A DNA stretch of 64,000 bases from Streptomyces orinoci (GCF_003121295.1 NZ_PHNC01000012.1:62001-126000), one strand, 5' to 3'. Counted from the first letter of the stretch, positions 23,797 through 33,202 are shown. The notes: a model not told the origin generated them from the sequence alone. A program made the numbers and translations.

Positions 23797-25731
23797 TCAA
23801 TGACGCGGCGGGTCGATCCGGTCCAGGGGGAGCCAGAGCACTGCGTCCCGGCGGGCCGGCGGCTCGCCGGTGGTCCGTACCGCCGCCAACTCGCCCTCGC
23901 TCAGCGCCCTTCGGTACACCCGGACGTCCTCCAGATCCCCGGCCAGGAACGAACGGCCATCCGGCTTCTGGCCCAGATGCACCCCAAAGGTGGAGCCACG
24001 GCTCACCGAACCCGGCACATCACGGACCGCGGTGGAGACCCCGTCCAGAGTGAGCACCAGCCGCCCGCCCCCACGGCGCAGGGCGAGGTGGTGCCAGCGC
24101 CCGTCGTTGGCAGCGCCCGTGGTGGGTACGGAGGCCACGGTCGCGGTACGGACCGGGGCCGGGCCGGTGACCGCGCTCAGCAGCCCGCTGACCCGCCCCA
24201 CCGCGGGCTCAGCCCGCAGCACCACTTGCGGCGCACCGCCCACCCCGCCCATCCACAGCAGCGGCTGCTCGCCCCGCAGCGCTCGATAGCGGAACCACAG
24301 TGAGGCGGTGAACTCCCCATCGCCCAGCGGCAGTGACGGCCGGAACGGCAGGCGCACCGCCCCGCTCACCCCGTCGAAGCGCAGGGCCGGGCCAAAGCGC
24401 CCCGCCACCCGGCGGACGCCACCGATCACATACGCCCCCGGAGCGCCCGGTGCCCGGTCCGGGGTGGTCGGGTCGGGGCGGTGCCGGGGACCCAGCCATG
24501 ACTCGGTGAAGCGGGCGAAACGGATCTCCTGGCGGGCATCCGCCTTCCCGGCCTCATAGAGCAGCCCCACCGTGCCGGGGGCGACCACCGACATATCGGA
24601 GTAGCCGGACCAGTCGGCGGTGATCCGTCTGCCGTGCTCGGCGGCTTCCCAGCTTTGTCCCTGGTCGTAGGAGGAGCGGATGGTCATGGTGCGCCGGCGG
24701 TCGGGGTCGGCGGGCAGGGACAGCAGCCAACGGCCCGGCCGCAGGGGGAGAACCGACCCCTGCACCATGGGGGCGTAGAGATCCGGCAGGGCGCGGAAGG
24801 GCGCCGCGAACCGCTCGCCGCCGTCCAGGGCGGTGGCCTGGTCACGGTTGCCCAGGTCGGTGCCGCCCTGTTCACGGCCGTTGACATAGACCGTGCCCGT
24901 TTCCCGTTCCGCCAGGGTGAGTTCGGAGGGCTTCTGGCGGTAGGTGTCGTCCCGGGCCACCGGATAGCTGTCCACCGCGCCCAGCCGCCAGTGCGCTCCG
25001 CCGTCGTCACTGAGGGCCAGCGCGGCATGGTTGGCGGAGGTGTGCCTGCCGTCATGGCTCTCGGCGTTGACCCCGATCACCAGCCTGCCGCGGTGCTTCC
25101 CCCGGGCGAGCTGGATGCCGTGCCCGGGGCCGGTGGCATACCAGGAGTTCCAGGCGGACGGCCGGAGTTGGGAGGTCACCTCGCGGGGGCGGGACCAGCT
25201 GAGGCCGTCGTCCTGGCTGAACTGGATATGCGGGGTGCGGTCGCAGGGCACCGGGCAGCTCTGGTCGTCTTCCCGGCCCTGGTTGTAGGTGCTGGCCAGG
25301 ATGATCCGGCCGGTGTGGCGGTCCACCACGGGCGCCGGATTGCCATGGGTGTCGCCATGCCCGGCGTTGACCACGCGTGGTGGGCTCCAGGTGCGGCCGC
25401 CGTCGGTGGAGCGTTTGACGACCAGGTCGATGTCGGTGGCATCACCGCAGTTGTCCTTTCTGCCTTCGGCGAAGGCGAGCAGGGTGCCTTTGGTGGTGGT
25501 GACGATGGCCGGGATGCGGTAGCAGGCATAGCGGGAGCCCGGTTCGCTTCCGGCCTTGAACAGCACCTGCTGTTCGAACTCCGGGCGGGAGGAGGGTGGT
25601 TGGTGGGTGCCGTCGGCGGCGGTGGCGTTCACCGGCTGGAGGGCCAGGGCGAGCAACAAGCCCGCCAGGGCGGTGGCGATAGGGGAGCCGGGCACACCAT
25701 GGCGGTGGCCGGAACGAGGGGGCGGCGCCAT
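23797..25731 (-). CDS. Secreted exo-alpha-sialidase (GH33) with LamG-like domain
   Basis: 644 residues. Signal peptide 1-39 with a hydrophobic ATALAGLLLALALQP stretch. The catalytic propeller shows YRIP (71-74, Arg of the sialate-carboxylate triad) and at least four Asp-boxes: STDGGRTWSPP, SQDDGLSWSRP, SDDGGAHWRLG and SYDQGQSWEAA; YSDMS supplies the Tyr nucleophile. From ~450 a concanavalin-like domain follows (RFDGVSGAVRLPF, FTASLWFRYR, WHHLALRRGGGRLVLTLDG). Start ATG with AAAGGA upstream; a longer frame is rejected because it masks the signal. It would release sialic acid from host or environmental glycans. Confidence 0.9.
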   Translation of the reverse strand: MAPPPRSGHRHGVPGSPIATALAGLLLALALQPVNATAADGTHQPPSSRPEFEQQVLFKAGSEPGSRYACYRIPAIVTTTKGTLLAFAEGRKDNCGDATDIDLVVKRSTDGGRTWSPPRVVNAGHGDTHGNPAPVVDRHTGRIILASTYNQGREDDQSCPVPCDRTPHIQFSQDDGLSWSRPREVTSQLRPSAWNSWYATGPGHGIQLARGKHRGRLVIGVNAESHDGRHTSANHAALALSDDGGAHWRLGAVDSYPVARDDTYRQKPSELTLAERETGTVYVNGREQGGTDLGNRDQATALDGGERFAAPFRALPDLYAPMVQGSVLPLRPGRWLLSLPADPDRRRTMTIRSSYDQGQSWEAAEHGRRITADWSGYSDMSVVAPGTVGLLYEAGKADARQEIRFARFTESWLGPRHRPDPTTPDRAPGAPGAYVIGGVRRVAGRFGPALRFDGVSGAVRLPFRPSLPLGDGEFTASLWFRYRALRGEQPLLWMGGVGGAPQVVLRAEPAVGRVSGLLSAVTGPAPVRTATVASVPTTGAANDGRWHHLALRRGGGRLVLTLDGVSTAVRDVPGSVSRGSTFGVHLGQKPDGRSFLAGDLEDVRVYRRALSEGELAAVRTTGEPPARRDAVLWLPLDRIDPPRH

Positions 25732-25889
25732 GGCCCGTCCTTTGCGCGTCCAGTCACCTGGGTGATACGTGGTGACACGGGAGTGGAGTCGGGCACCGTG
25801 CGTTGCCATGCCCGGTGGGCCAACGTACGGGGCGCCCTCTCCGCTCACAAGGACCACAAGGCCAAAGCACTCCAAGGGGGTTAGGCGCA

Positions 25890-26822
25890 TCACACGGGGC
25901 GCAGCACCACCTTGCCCCGGTTGGCGCGCGACTCGATGATCCGGTGCGCCGTTGCGGCCTCCTCCAGCGGCAACTCGGCATGAACGGATGGCCGGAGACG
26001 CCCGTCGGCGAAGAGCTCCCACAGCTGCTGCCGCCACTGCTCCAGCAGCGCGGGCCGATTGCGCGCTATCAGGGCGATCTGGAAGCCGATGGCTGATTTG
26101 GCGCCCACCAGCAGGTCGTATGCCTGGATGGTGCCGCCGCCGGAGCTGAAGAAGACCAGTCTTCCGCCGGGGGCGAGAGCGGCCAGGGCGGGGGAGAGGA
26201 GGTCGCCGCCGACGGCGTCCAGCACAATATCGACCGGCTCGCCCCAGGAAGGCTCCTGGTAGGTGACCACTTCATCCGCGCCCATGGCCTTGACGAACCC
26301 GGCCTTCTCGGGATGACCCACGGCCGCCACCACCCGGCCGGCGCCGGAGATCTTGGCGAGCTGTACGGCGAGATGGCCTACGCCGCTGGCCGCGCCCGTC
26401 ACCAGCACCGACTCGCCCTCCATGGGTCTGGCCGCCTGGTAGGCGCCGAGGGCGATCAGACCGGAGCGCACCAGCGCCACGGCATCGACGGCACTGGCCG
26501 CATCGGGGATGGGAGTGGTCATGGCGGTGTGCAGCAGGGAGTAGTCCGCATAGCCGTCGCCGAAGCACAGGCCGGTGACCCGGTCGCCGAGCCGGAAGCC
26601 GGCGGTCTCGGGGCCGATGGCGACGACTTCTCCGGCCACCTCGCCGCCGAGGCTCGCGGGCAGCTCAAGGCCACCCTCGCGCACCTTGCGCACCACGGGC
26701 AGGGTGACGCCGATCGCCTCATTGCGGATCAGCAGTTCGCCCGGACCGGGCCGGGGGGTGTCGGTCTCTTCGACCTTGAGGACCTCGGGGCCGCCGTTCT
26801 GGTGATAGCGGACGCGACGCAT
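25890..26822 (-). CDS. Quinone-oxidoreductase-like medium-chain dehydrogenase
   Basis: 310 residues. GroES-like N-terminus (GPGELLIRNEAIGV), NADPH motif VLVTGAASGVGHLAVQLAK, MGADEVVTYQEP and ALAALAPGGRLVFFSS. No zinc-ligand cysteines, so it belongs to the zinc-free QOR (crotonase-independent, NADPH:quinone) branch. A perfect AAGGAGG precedes the ATG at 26822. Divergent from a MarR gene across a region with repeated operators, so the two likely form a quinone or xenobiotic response pair. Confidence 0.9.
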   Translation of the reverse strand: MRRVRYHQNGGPEVLKVEETDTPRPGPGELLIRNEAIGVTLPVVRKVREGGLELPASLGGEVAGEVVAIGPETAGFRLGDRVTGLCFGDGYADYSLLHTAMTTPIPDAASAVDAVALVRSGLIALGAYQAARPMEGESVLVTGAASGVGHLAVQLAKISGAGRVVAAVGHPEKAGFVKAMGADEVVTYQEPSWGEPVDIVLDAVGGDLLSPALAALAPGGRLVFFSSGGGTIQAYDLLVGAKSAIGFQIALIARNRPALLEQWRQQLWELFADGRLRPSVHAELPLEEAATAHRIIESRANRGKVVLRPV

Positions 26823-26927
26823 GGCATACCTCCTTGGCTTCACGCCGGCGCCTGCCGCCGGAGTGCATGGGAGCTCCCGATCGTTGGGGCCGTTCCCTGG
26901 AGTCCGCCCCTTGGAGCCGGCTCTTCA

Positions 26928-27000
26928 TTGGGAGTCCCAACGGTTAAGACGATACCCGACTCCGTTGGGAAGTCCAATGGTTTTCCGTAGGGGCTCCCAA
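26928..27000. promoter_or_regulatory. Three TTGG-N5-CCAA operators between the MarR and reductase genes
   Basis: TTGGGAGTCCCAA at 26928-26940 is a perfect palindrome; TTGGGAAGTCCAA at 26965-26977 and TAGGGGCTCCCAA at 26988-27000 are diverged copies. They lie in the divergent 200-bp gap and are the best candidates for binding by the adjacent MarR protein. Confidence 0.6.
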
Positions 27001-27024
27001 TGAATTTCCGGCTAGGCTTTGGCC

Positions 27025-27630
27025 ATGACAGAAGCGGCGAAGGCGACCAAGAAGACGACTGGGACAGCGGGGACTTCGAAGACGGCCAAGACGGCCAAGA
27101 CGGCCAAGGCGGCCACGACGGCCAAGGCGGCAAAGACTGCCAATGCGGCCAAGGCGGTCAAGTCGTCGTCCGAGGAGGCCGGGCAAGCGGCCGCCCTGTC
27201 CCGTATCCAGGCCCTCCCCAGCTGGCTGCTCAACCGGGCCTCGGCGCGCGGGCGGCGCCTGGTGGCCGAGGCCCTGGCGCAGGACGGCATGCGGATGCCT
27301 CACCATGCGGTGCTCTGCGCGGTCGCGGACCTGGGCCCGGTCGCCCAGGCCGAGCTGGGCCGTACCACCGGGTTCGACCCCAAGGACATGGTGGGCATCC
27401 TCAATGACCTCCAGGCGCAGCGGTTGATCACCCGCGAGCCGGACCCGGCCGACCGCCGCAAGAACGCCATCACCCTCACCGAGGAAGGCCGCCGCCGGCT
27501 GGCCCGGCTCACCAGGCTCGGTGACGAGGCCAATGAGGCCCTGCTGTCCGGGCTCACTCCGGTGGAGCGCGAGCTCTTCCTGGAACTGCTGGCCCGGATC
27601 GCCGAGGAGGCCGAGGGCGAGGGGAGTTGA
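27025..27630 (+). CDS. MarR-family regulator with Lys/Ala-rich N-terminal tail
   Basis: 201 residues. The winged-helix core starts near 60: LPSWLLNRASARGRRLVAEAL, HAVLCAVADLGPVAQAELGRTTGFDPKDMVGILNDLQAQRLITREPDPADRRKNAITLTEEGRRRL. Residues 3-47 are a repeated K-T/A-A tail (AKTAKTAKAATTAKAAK), encoded by a 9-bp tandem repeat and resembling histone-H1-like DNA-binding tails. The ATG at 27025 follows GGCTAGG. It is divergent from the quinone-oxidoreductase gene it probably controls. Confidence 0.85.
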   Translation: MTEAAKATKKTTGTAGTSKTAKTAKTAKAATTAKAAKTANAAKAVKSSSEEAGQAAALSRIQALPSWLLNRASARGRRLVAEALAQDGMRMPHHAVLCAVADLGPVAQAELGRTTGFDPKDMVGILNDLQAQRLITREPDPADRRKNAITLTEEGRRRLARLTRLGDEANEALLSGLTPVERELFLELLARIAEEAEGEGS

Positions 27631-27715
27631 CGGGCGGTTGGCAGGCGGTTGACGGCGGGAGTTGACCTTTGCCGAAACCCCGGCGGCGCGTCGGCGGATC
27701 TGGTGATATGGCGTT

Positions 27716-27970
27716 TTGTGCGTCGGTGGCGTCGGTGAGCGCGGGGTGGGGGCACGGTTGTCTCTGGGGGTGCGGTGGATCGGTGGTGGCCTTGGGGAGT
27801 TGTGCTGGGCGCTGACGGGAGAGCTGCCCGTACCGCCGGTGCGCGACTCGGGTGAACTCGCCGCGCACGAGGGGTGGTTGGCAGGGTTCCGGGAAGATGT
27901 CGTCCTTCCGGAGCCTCGCCCGGCGCCTCCTCCCGTGTCCGTAGGCAAGCCGTGGAAGGGGAATGCGTGA
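27716..27970 (+). CDS. Candidate small ORF coupled to the GAP1 gene
   Basis: Up to 84 residues; its TGA overlaps the GTG of the GAP1-like gene in GTGA. The C-terminal part, ELPVPPVRDSGELAAHEGWLAGF, looks protein-like, but the start is unclear: TTG at 27716 or GTG at 27746 or 27770, none with a clear ribosome site. No family recognised. It could be the tail of a lost partner gene. Confidence 0.35.
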   Translation: MCVGGVGERGVGARLSLGVRWIGGGLGELCWALTGELPVPPVRDSGELAAHEGWLAGFREDVVLPEPRPAPPPVSVGKPWKGNA

Positions 27971-30330
27971 ACCTCCGGCAACTGCACTACACCTTCGCCC
28001 CGTCCGGCTCCCAATCCGGGCCGGATCGTTCCGCGTTACGTCCTGTGGCCGTCAGCCCCGGGGTCTGCCCGGCGGTGGAGGAGGAGGCGGGAAGGCTGCT
28101 CGCCTATGAGCCACCGCCAAACGCGCCTGGGTGGTCAAGTCCGGAGGAAGTCGCCCGATTTCCGGTCGCGTTCAGTCATCATCGGCTGTCCGACGGGAGC
28201 CGGCTGCTGTGCCGTACGGTCTGCACTGCCGGCGGCGGTGGTCATGCCCCTCGCCAGGTATACGCGCACGCCCTGCATCTTCCTCAGGACGGTCCATTGC
28301 CCGGCGGGCTGCTGCCCATCGAGGCCTGGGAGTCGCCCTCCTGGGCCGAGCGGTTGCCCAATGGCCAAGCCCCCGCGCCACTGGCCGAGCTGGTCCCGGC
28401 CCGGTGCATCGACAAGGCGGGTCTGGTGGACTTCGTGGGGAAGCGTGCGGAGCGCCTGGAGGGGTTCCTGGCGGACGTACGTACCCTCTTCCGCAGCCCG
28501 GACGCGCCCCAGTTGCTGGTCATCGAGGAGGACAGCGGGCAGGTCGCGCACTGGATCGCGGTGGCCAGTGCCGTGCTGCCGCGCGAGTTGGCCCACCGGC
28601 TGACCTTCACCACCTACACCGGCCGCCCGATGCTGGCCCGGCAGCAGATCGTGGGCACCGTCCCCACCGCGGACTTCACCTATGCCCGGGTCGCCGCCGA
28701 GCGCCGCTATCGCGTCCATGACTGCACCGGCGGGCCGTGCAGCCCCGCCCGCGGGGACGGCGACCCCTGGGCGGCGGTGGCCGCCCGGGTGCTGCTGGCC
28801 GGGCGGCCGGCTCTGTTCACCGAGGCGGCCCGGCTGCGCGCCGCCGACGACCGGGAGGCCCGGCATGACGCCGGACGGCTGGCCGCCCTGGCGCTGCGGG
28901 ACGGTGTTGCGCTGGATGCCAACGGACGTACGGCTGCCGCTCGTTGGCTGGCGGAACACCCCGGGGACGGCTCGCTGCTGCGCCGGGTGGTCACCGCGCT
29001 GGCGGCCGCCGACACCGCCCGTACCGCGCAGGAGTGGGCCGCGCTGGGCCGGCTGTCCGGTCATTTCGCCCGGCTGCGGGCCCGGCCGGCGGGCATCCGG
29101 CTGGCCCGGGACCTGCGCGAGGAACTGTCCCGTACCGAGGCCGGCACACCGGTGAACCGGCTGGCCGGGCTGCTCCGGCTGGCCGGGGCGCTGGGGATGG
29201 ACGAGCGGTTCGCCCCGCCTGCCCTCTGCGCCCGGCTGACCGCGGCCGCGCTGGGTGAACCGGCGGCCGACCGTGCCGCCGTCTGGACCATGACCGAGGC
29301 CCATCCGGGGCTGCGCGCCGCACTGTTGACGGCTCTGGAACACCGGGCGGCCAAGGGCGAGGTGGCGGCGGTGGCCGCCGCGGTCCCGGAGTCCGTGCCC
29401 ATGGCCGGCGGGAGCGGTCACCCGCATCTGCGGCTGGCCGTTGCCCTGGCCGCCGCCCGGCGGGAGCGCGGCCCGGCCGACCGGGCCGTTCTCTTCAACA
29501 CCCTGATGGTGAAGGCGGATTCGGCGCACCAACATGATCCGGATGTGCTGCGTGCGGCGTTCCACCTGGTGTGGGGTGACGCTCCGATCACGGCGGGAGA
29601 GGCGGGCCGGTTGCTGGACCGCTGGTCGGACGAGGGCCGGCTGACCGCCCTGCGGGCGGCGGGCCTTGACGAGACGTTCCTCCGCGCGGCGCTGGACAGC
29701 GCTCCCGACGACCGTGACGCCCCTCGACTGGCCGGCGCCCTGTTACGGCACGGCATGGCGCGGACCAGTACCAGGCAAGGGGCCGCGCTGCGGCTGCTGG
29801 AAGAGGCCGGGCGGCTGGAAACCGACCTGGCGGCACCGGGGTTCACCGGCCGGATGACCGTTCTGACCGCCCGGGCCCGCCCGTTGGAGCCGGGCATCGC
29901 CCGGCGGTCGGCCACCGCACTCGCCGACCGGCTGCTGCTGGGCGCGGACGGCCTGGACGAACTGCCGGCGCTGGTGCGCTCCGGCGATCCCGGCCTGCTG
30001 GCGGGCTATGCACGGCGGGCGCGCTCGCAGACCGTGGCACACCGGCTGCGCCGCGAACCGGCCCTGGCCGCCCGTTGTTTCATCGCCTGGCAGAGCCTGC
30101 CGGGCGCCGGTCCGCTCTGGGACGACACCCGTGAGCAACTGCTGGCCACGGTGCTGCGCCCGGCGGTGCGGCGGATGCGGCGGGAGAGCCTGGCCGAGCT
30201 GGAGCGCTGTCTGGGTCTGCGGGGCGGATCATGGCCGGTGCGATACCGGGACTGGAACAGGCTTGGCGTCGTGGACCGTTGGCGGGGATGGTGGGGTGCG
30301 GTGGGGGTCTTGGCGCGGCGGAGGTGCTGA
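27967..30330 (+). CDS. GTPase-associated protein 1 (GAP1)-like protein
   Basis: 787 residues. The N-terminus NLRQLHYTFAPSGSQSG, PGVCPAVEEEAGRLLAYEPP, ARFPVAFSHHRLSDGSRLLCRT and QVYAHALHLP matches the GAP1-N2 domain; the long Leu/Arg-rich remainder fits the GAP1 M and C regions. Such proteins occur in actinobacterial NTP-dependent conflict systems with a GTPase and effector partners. No GTPase or MoxR-type partner is nearby here, only a possible small coupled ORF. GTG start with GGAAGGGG upstream. Molecular role unknown. Confidence 0.75.
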   Translation: MNLRQLHYTFAPSGSQSGPDRSALRPVAVSPGVCPAVEEEAGRLLAYEPPPNAPGWSSPEEVARFPVAFSHHRLSDGSRLLCRTVCTAGGGGHAPRQVYAHALHLPQDGPLPGGLLPIEAWESPSWAERLPNGQAPAPLAELVPARCIDKAGLVDFVGKRAERLEGFLADVRTLFRSPDAPQLLVIEEDSGQVAHWIAVASAVLPRELAHRLTFTTYTGRPMLARQQIVGTVPTADFTYARVAAERRYRVHDCTGGPCSPARGDGDPWAAVAARVLLAGRPALFTEAARLRAADDREARHDAGRLAALALRDGVALDANGRTAAARWLAEHPGDGSLLRRVVTALAAADTARTAQEWAALGRLSGHFARLRARPAGIRLARDLREELSRTEAGTPVNRLAGLLRLAGALGMDERFAPPALCARLTAAALGEPAADRAAVWTMTEAHPGLRAALLTALEHRAAKGEVAAVAAAVPESVPMAGGSGHPHLRLAVALAAARRERGPADRAVLFNTLMVKADSAHQHDPDVLRAAFHLVWGDAPITAGEAGRLLDRWSDEGRLTALRAAGLDETFLRAALDSAPDDRDAPRLAGALLRHGMARTSTRQGAALRLLEEAGRLETDLAAPGFTGRMTVLTARARPLEPGIARRSATALADRLLLGADGLDELPALVRSGDPGLLAGYARRARSQTVAHRLRREPALAARCFIAWQSLPGAGPLWDDTREQLLATVLRPAVRRMRRESLAELERCLGLRGGSWPVRYRDWNRLGVVDRWRGWWGAVGVLARRRC

Positions 30331-30374
30331 GGGCTCCGGCGCTTAGGGGGTGGCAGCGGCTTCGTCGGTCCCCC

Positions 30375-31208
30375 TCACCCCAGAACCACCCGCTCCTCCC
30401 CCGCATACACATTCATCGACGCCCCCCGCAGAAACCCCACCAGCGTCAGCCCCGTCTCGGCCGCCAGATCAACGGCGAGCGAGGAGGGGGCCGAGACCGC
30501 TGCCAGGACCGGGATGCCCGCCATCACCGCCTTCTGCGCCAGTTCGAAGGAGGCACGGCCCGAGACCAGCAGCACCGTGCCGGACAGCGGCAGCGAACCG
30601 GACTGCAGGGCGCGGCCGATGAGCTTGTCCACCGCGTTGTGCCGGCCAACGTCCTCGCGTATGTCCAGGAGTTGGCCGTCCCGGGTGAACAGTGCGGCCG
30701 CGTGGAGTCCGCCGGTGCGGTCGAACACCCGCTGGGCGGCGCGGAGCCGGTCGGGCAGGGCGGCCAGCAGGGAGGGGGCCAGCCGCATGGGCTCCGGCCC
30801 GTCCGTCAGCGGCCAGCGGGCGGTGGTGCGTACCGCGTCCAGACTGGCCTTGCCGCACAGGCCGCAGGAGGAGGTGGTGTAGACATTGCGTTCCAGGCTG
30901 ATGTCGGGCACCGGCACGCCGGGGGCGAGGCGGACGTCCACCACGTTGTAGGTGTTGGAGCCGTCCTCCGTGGCGCCCGCGCAGTAGACGATATTGGCCA
31001 GTTCGTCGTCCCGGCCCAGTACGCCCTCGCTCACCAGGAAGCCGGCCGCGAGGGCGAAGTCGTCGCCCGGGGTGCGCATGGTGATGGCCAGCGGCTTGCC
31101 GTTCAGCCGGATCTCCAGCGGCTCCTCGGCCACCAGGGTGTCCGGGCGGGCGCTCACCTCCCCGTTCCGGACGCGGATGACGCGGCGTCGTGCGGTGACC
31201 CGTCCCAT
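30375..31208 (-). CDS. fdhD: FdhD, formate dehydrogenase accessory sulfurtransferase
   Basis: 277 residues. The sulfur-transfer motif SSCGLCGK has C115 and C118; GDDFALAAGFLVSEGV, LDIREDVGRHNAVDKLIG, LVSGRASFELAQKAVMAGIP and LVGFLRGASMNVYAG are the family's conserved blocks. FdhD moves sulfur from a cysteine desulfurase to the molybdenum cofactor of formate dehydrogenase. No formate dehydrogenase gene is in the window. ATG start with a weak upstream site. Confidence 0.95.
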   Translation of the reverse strand: MGRVTARRRVIRVRNGEVSARPDTLVAEEPLEIRLNGKPLAITMRTPGDDFALAAGFLVSEGVLGRDDELANIVYCAGATEDGSNTYNVVDVRLAPGVPVPDISLERNVYTTSSCGLCGKASLDAVRTTARWPLTDGPEPMRLAPSLLAALPDRLRAAQRVFDRTGGLHAAALFTRDGQLLDIREDVGRHNAVDKLIGRALQSGSLPLSGTVLLVSGRASFELAQKAVMAGIPVLAAVSAPSSLAVDLAAETGLTLVGFLRGASMNVYAGEERVVLG

Positions 31209-31481
31209 TGCTGATCAGCCCCGGTTGCTGGTTGTGATGATGGACGGCCATTCTCCCGGGCGTTCTCTCCCGGCGTTCTCCCGGGCCTGGTACGGGCCCT
31301 GCCGCCGCCCACGCCCGGTAGCCGGTACGGGCCCTGCCGCCGCCCCTGGCCGGGCCGCCGCCCCGCGTGACATCGGCCTCATCCGGGGCAGGCGGTCTTC
31401 CGGCGCGCCGCCCGGTGGCTACCGTTCGGTATGTACGTGCTGTTGCCCCGCCCCGATGTGCACCGAGAGCGGAGAGACACC

Positions 31482-33032
31482 ATGGCACCCACCCTCACCA
31501 CCCTGGTCCTGCGCCCCGGCGCCGAGTGGTCCACCGCCTGGCAGCGCTGCCTGGAGGCCGCCCCGGAGGCCTTCCGGGAAGACCGGGTGCTCAACCTCTG
31601 GGGCGGCGCCTGGCGGGCGGACGGCCGTCCGCTGCCCGCCGTCACCCCCGTCGATGGCACCCCGATCCCCGGGCCGCCCCGGCTGGACCGGGGCACCGCC
31701 CGGCAGGCGGTACGGGCCGCCCTGGACCGGCATCGTGCCTGGCGGGAGGTGCCGCCGGCGGACCGCAGGGCCCGGGTGGGCGCCGCGCTGGACGGGCTGG
31801 ACGAACACCGCGAGCTGCTGGCGCTGCTGCTGGTCTGGGAGATAGGCAAGCCCTGGAAGGCGGCCCGGGCCGATGTGGACCGGGCCATCGAGGGGGTGCG
31901 CTGGTATGTGGCCGGCATCGAGGGGATGCTGGCCGGGCGCGCCCCGCTGGCCGGACCGGTCTCCAACATCGCCAGCTGGAACTACCCGATGAGCGTGCTG
32001 GCGCACGCCATGCTGGTGCAGATGCTGGCCGGCAATGCGGTGATCGCCAAGACCCCGACCGATGGCGGGCTGGCCTGTCTGACCCTGGCTGCCGCCCTGA
32101 TGGCCCGGGAGGGCCTGCCGGTCACCCTGGTCAGCGGCAGCGGCGGGGAGCTGTCCGAGGCGCTGGTACGGGCGCCGGAGATCGGCTGTGTCTCCTTCGT
32201 CGGCGGCCGGGACACCGGCGCCCGGGTCGCCACCGCCGTCGCCGACCTGGGCAAACGGCACATCCTCGAACAGGAGGGGCTCAACACCTGGGGCATCTGG
32301 AACTTCACCGAGTGGGAGTCGCTGGGCCCCCGGCTGCGCAAGACCTTCGAGTACGCCAAGCAGCGGTGCACCGCCTATCCGCGCTTTGTGGTGCAGCGGG
32401 CCGCCTTCGCGGACTTCCTGGCGCACTATCTGCCCGCCGTGCGCTCGGTGCGGTTCGGCCACCCGCTGGCCGTGGAGTGGCCCGCCGACGACCTGCCCGA
32501 GCTGGACTTCGGGCCGCTGATCAACGCGGCCAAGGCCAAGGAGCTCACCGACCAGGTGGCGGAGGCCATCGACCGGGGCGCCATCCCGCTGCACCAGGGG
32601 GCGCCGGACCAGGGCCGCTTCCTGCCCGGCCAGGACACCAGCGCCTATATGGCACCGGTGACCCTGCTCAACCCGCCCTCCAGCTCGCCGCTGCACCACG
32701 CCGAGCCCTTCGGCCCGGTGGACACCATCGTGCTGGTGGACACCGAGGCGGAGCTGCTGGCCGCGATGAACGCCAGCAATGGGGCCCTGGTGGCCACCCT
32801 CTCCTGTGACGATCCGGCCACCTTCCAGCGGCTGGCGCCGCAGATCCGCGCCTTCAAGGTCGGCCATGGCACACCGCGCTCCCGGGGCGACCGCGAGGAG
32901 CTCTTCGGCGGCTTCGGCGCCTCCTGGCGCGGCGCCTTTGTGGGCGGTGAGCTGCTGGTACGGGCGGTGACCCAGGGCCCGGCGGGCGAACGGCTGCCGG
33001 GGAACTTCCCCGACTACCACCTGATGCCGTGA
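31482..33032 (+). CDS. Aldehyde dehydrogenase-superfamily protein, atypical
   Basis: 516 residues. ALDH fold: SNIASWNYPMSVLAHAMLVQMLAGNAVIAKTP, SFVGGRDTGARVATAV, LEQEGLNTW (E of the usual LELGGK in place, glycines and lysine changed), YAKQRCTAYPRF with the catalytic Cys, and AEPFGPVDTIVLVDT. Conserved key residues suggest a working thiol-acylating or oxidising enzyme, but the surrounding blocks are unusual and the substrate is unclear. ATG at 31482 with GGAGAG upstream. It is followed by tRNA-Leu. Confidence 0.8.
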   Translation: MAPTLTTLVLRPGAEWSTAWQRCLEAAPEAFREDRVLNLWGGAWRADGRPLPAVTPVDGTPIPGPPRLDRGTARQAVRAALDRHRAWREVPPADRRARVGAALDGLDEHRELLALLLVWEIGKPWKAARADVDRAIEGVRWYVAGIEGMLAGRAPLAGPVSNIASWNYPMSVLAHAMLVQMLAGNAVIAKTPTDGGLACLTLAAALMAREGLPVTLVSGSGGELSEALVRAPEIGCVSFVGGRDTGARVATAVADLGKRHILEQEGLNTWGIWNFTEWESLGPRLRKTFEYAKQRCTAYPRFVVQRAAFADFLAHYLPAVRSVRFGHPLAVEWPADDLPELDFGPLINAAKAKELTDQVAEAIDRGAIPLHQGAPDQGRFLPGQDTSAYMAPVTLLNPPSSSPLHHAEPFGPVDTIVLVDTEAELLAAMNASNGALVATLSCDDPATFQRLAPQIRAFKVGHGTPRSRGDREELFGGFGASWRGAFVGGELLVRAVTQGPAGERLPGNFPDYHLMP

Positions 33033-33130
33033 CGTTCTGACCCCATGACCCCCTGATGCCGTGACGTCCTGACCGCGCTGCCCCCTCAGGCCGCCCCCGC
33101 CGGTCCCGGGCCAGGGACGAAATCCCTGGT

Positions 33131-33159
33131 GAAAGGCGCTCCGAAACCTTGGTAGAGTT
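33131..33159 (+). promoter_or_regulatory. Probable promoter of tRNA-Leu
   Basis: TGAAAG and TAGAGT with 17-bp spacing, 44 bp before the mature tRNA. A plausible housekeeping-sigma promoter; the -35 is weak. Confidence 0.35.
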
Positions 33160-33202
33160 ATCCCTGTCGCCGCGGGGAACACCCCGCCGAGACAGACACC
33201 TG

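Noticed and set aside
23797..26037. Longer N-terminus for the sialidase
   Set aside because: The start at 25731 gives a standard signal peptide with a ribosome site; the longer form overlaps the reductase gene and hides the signal.
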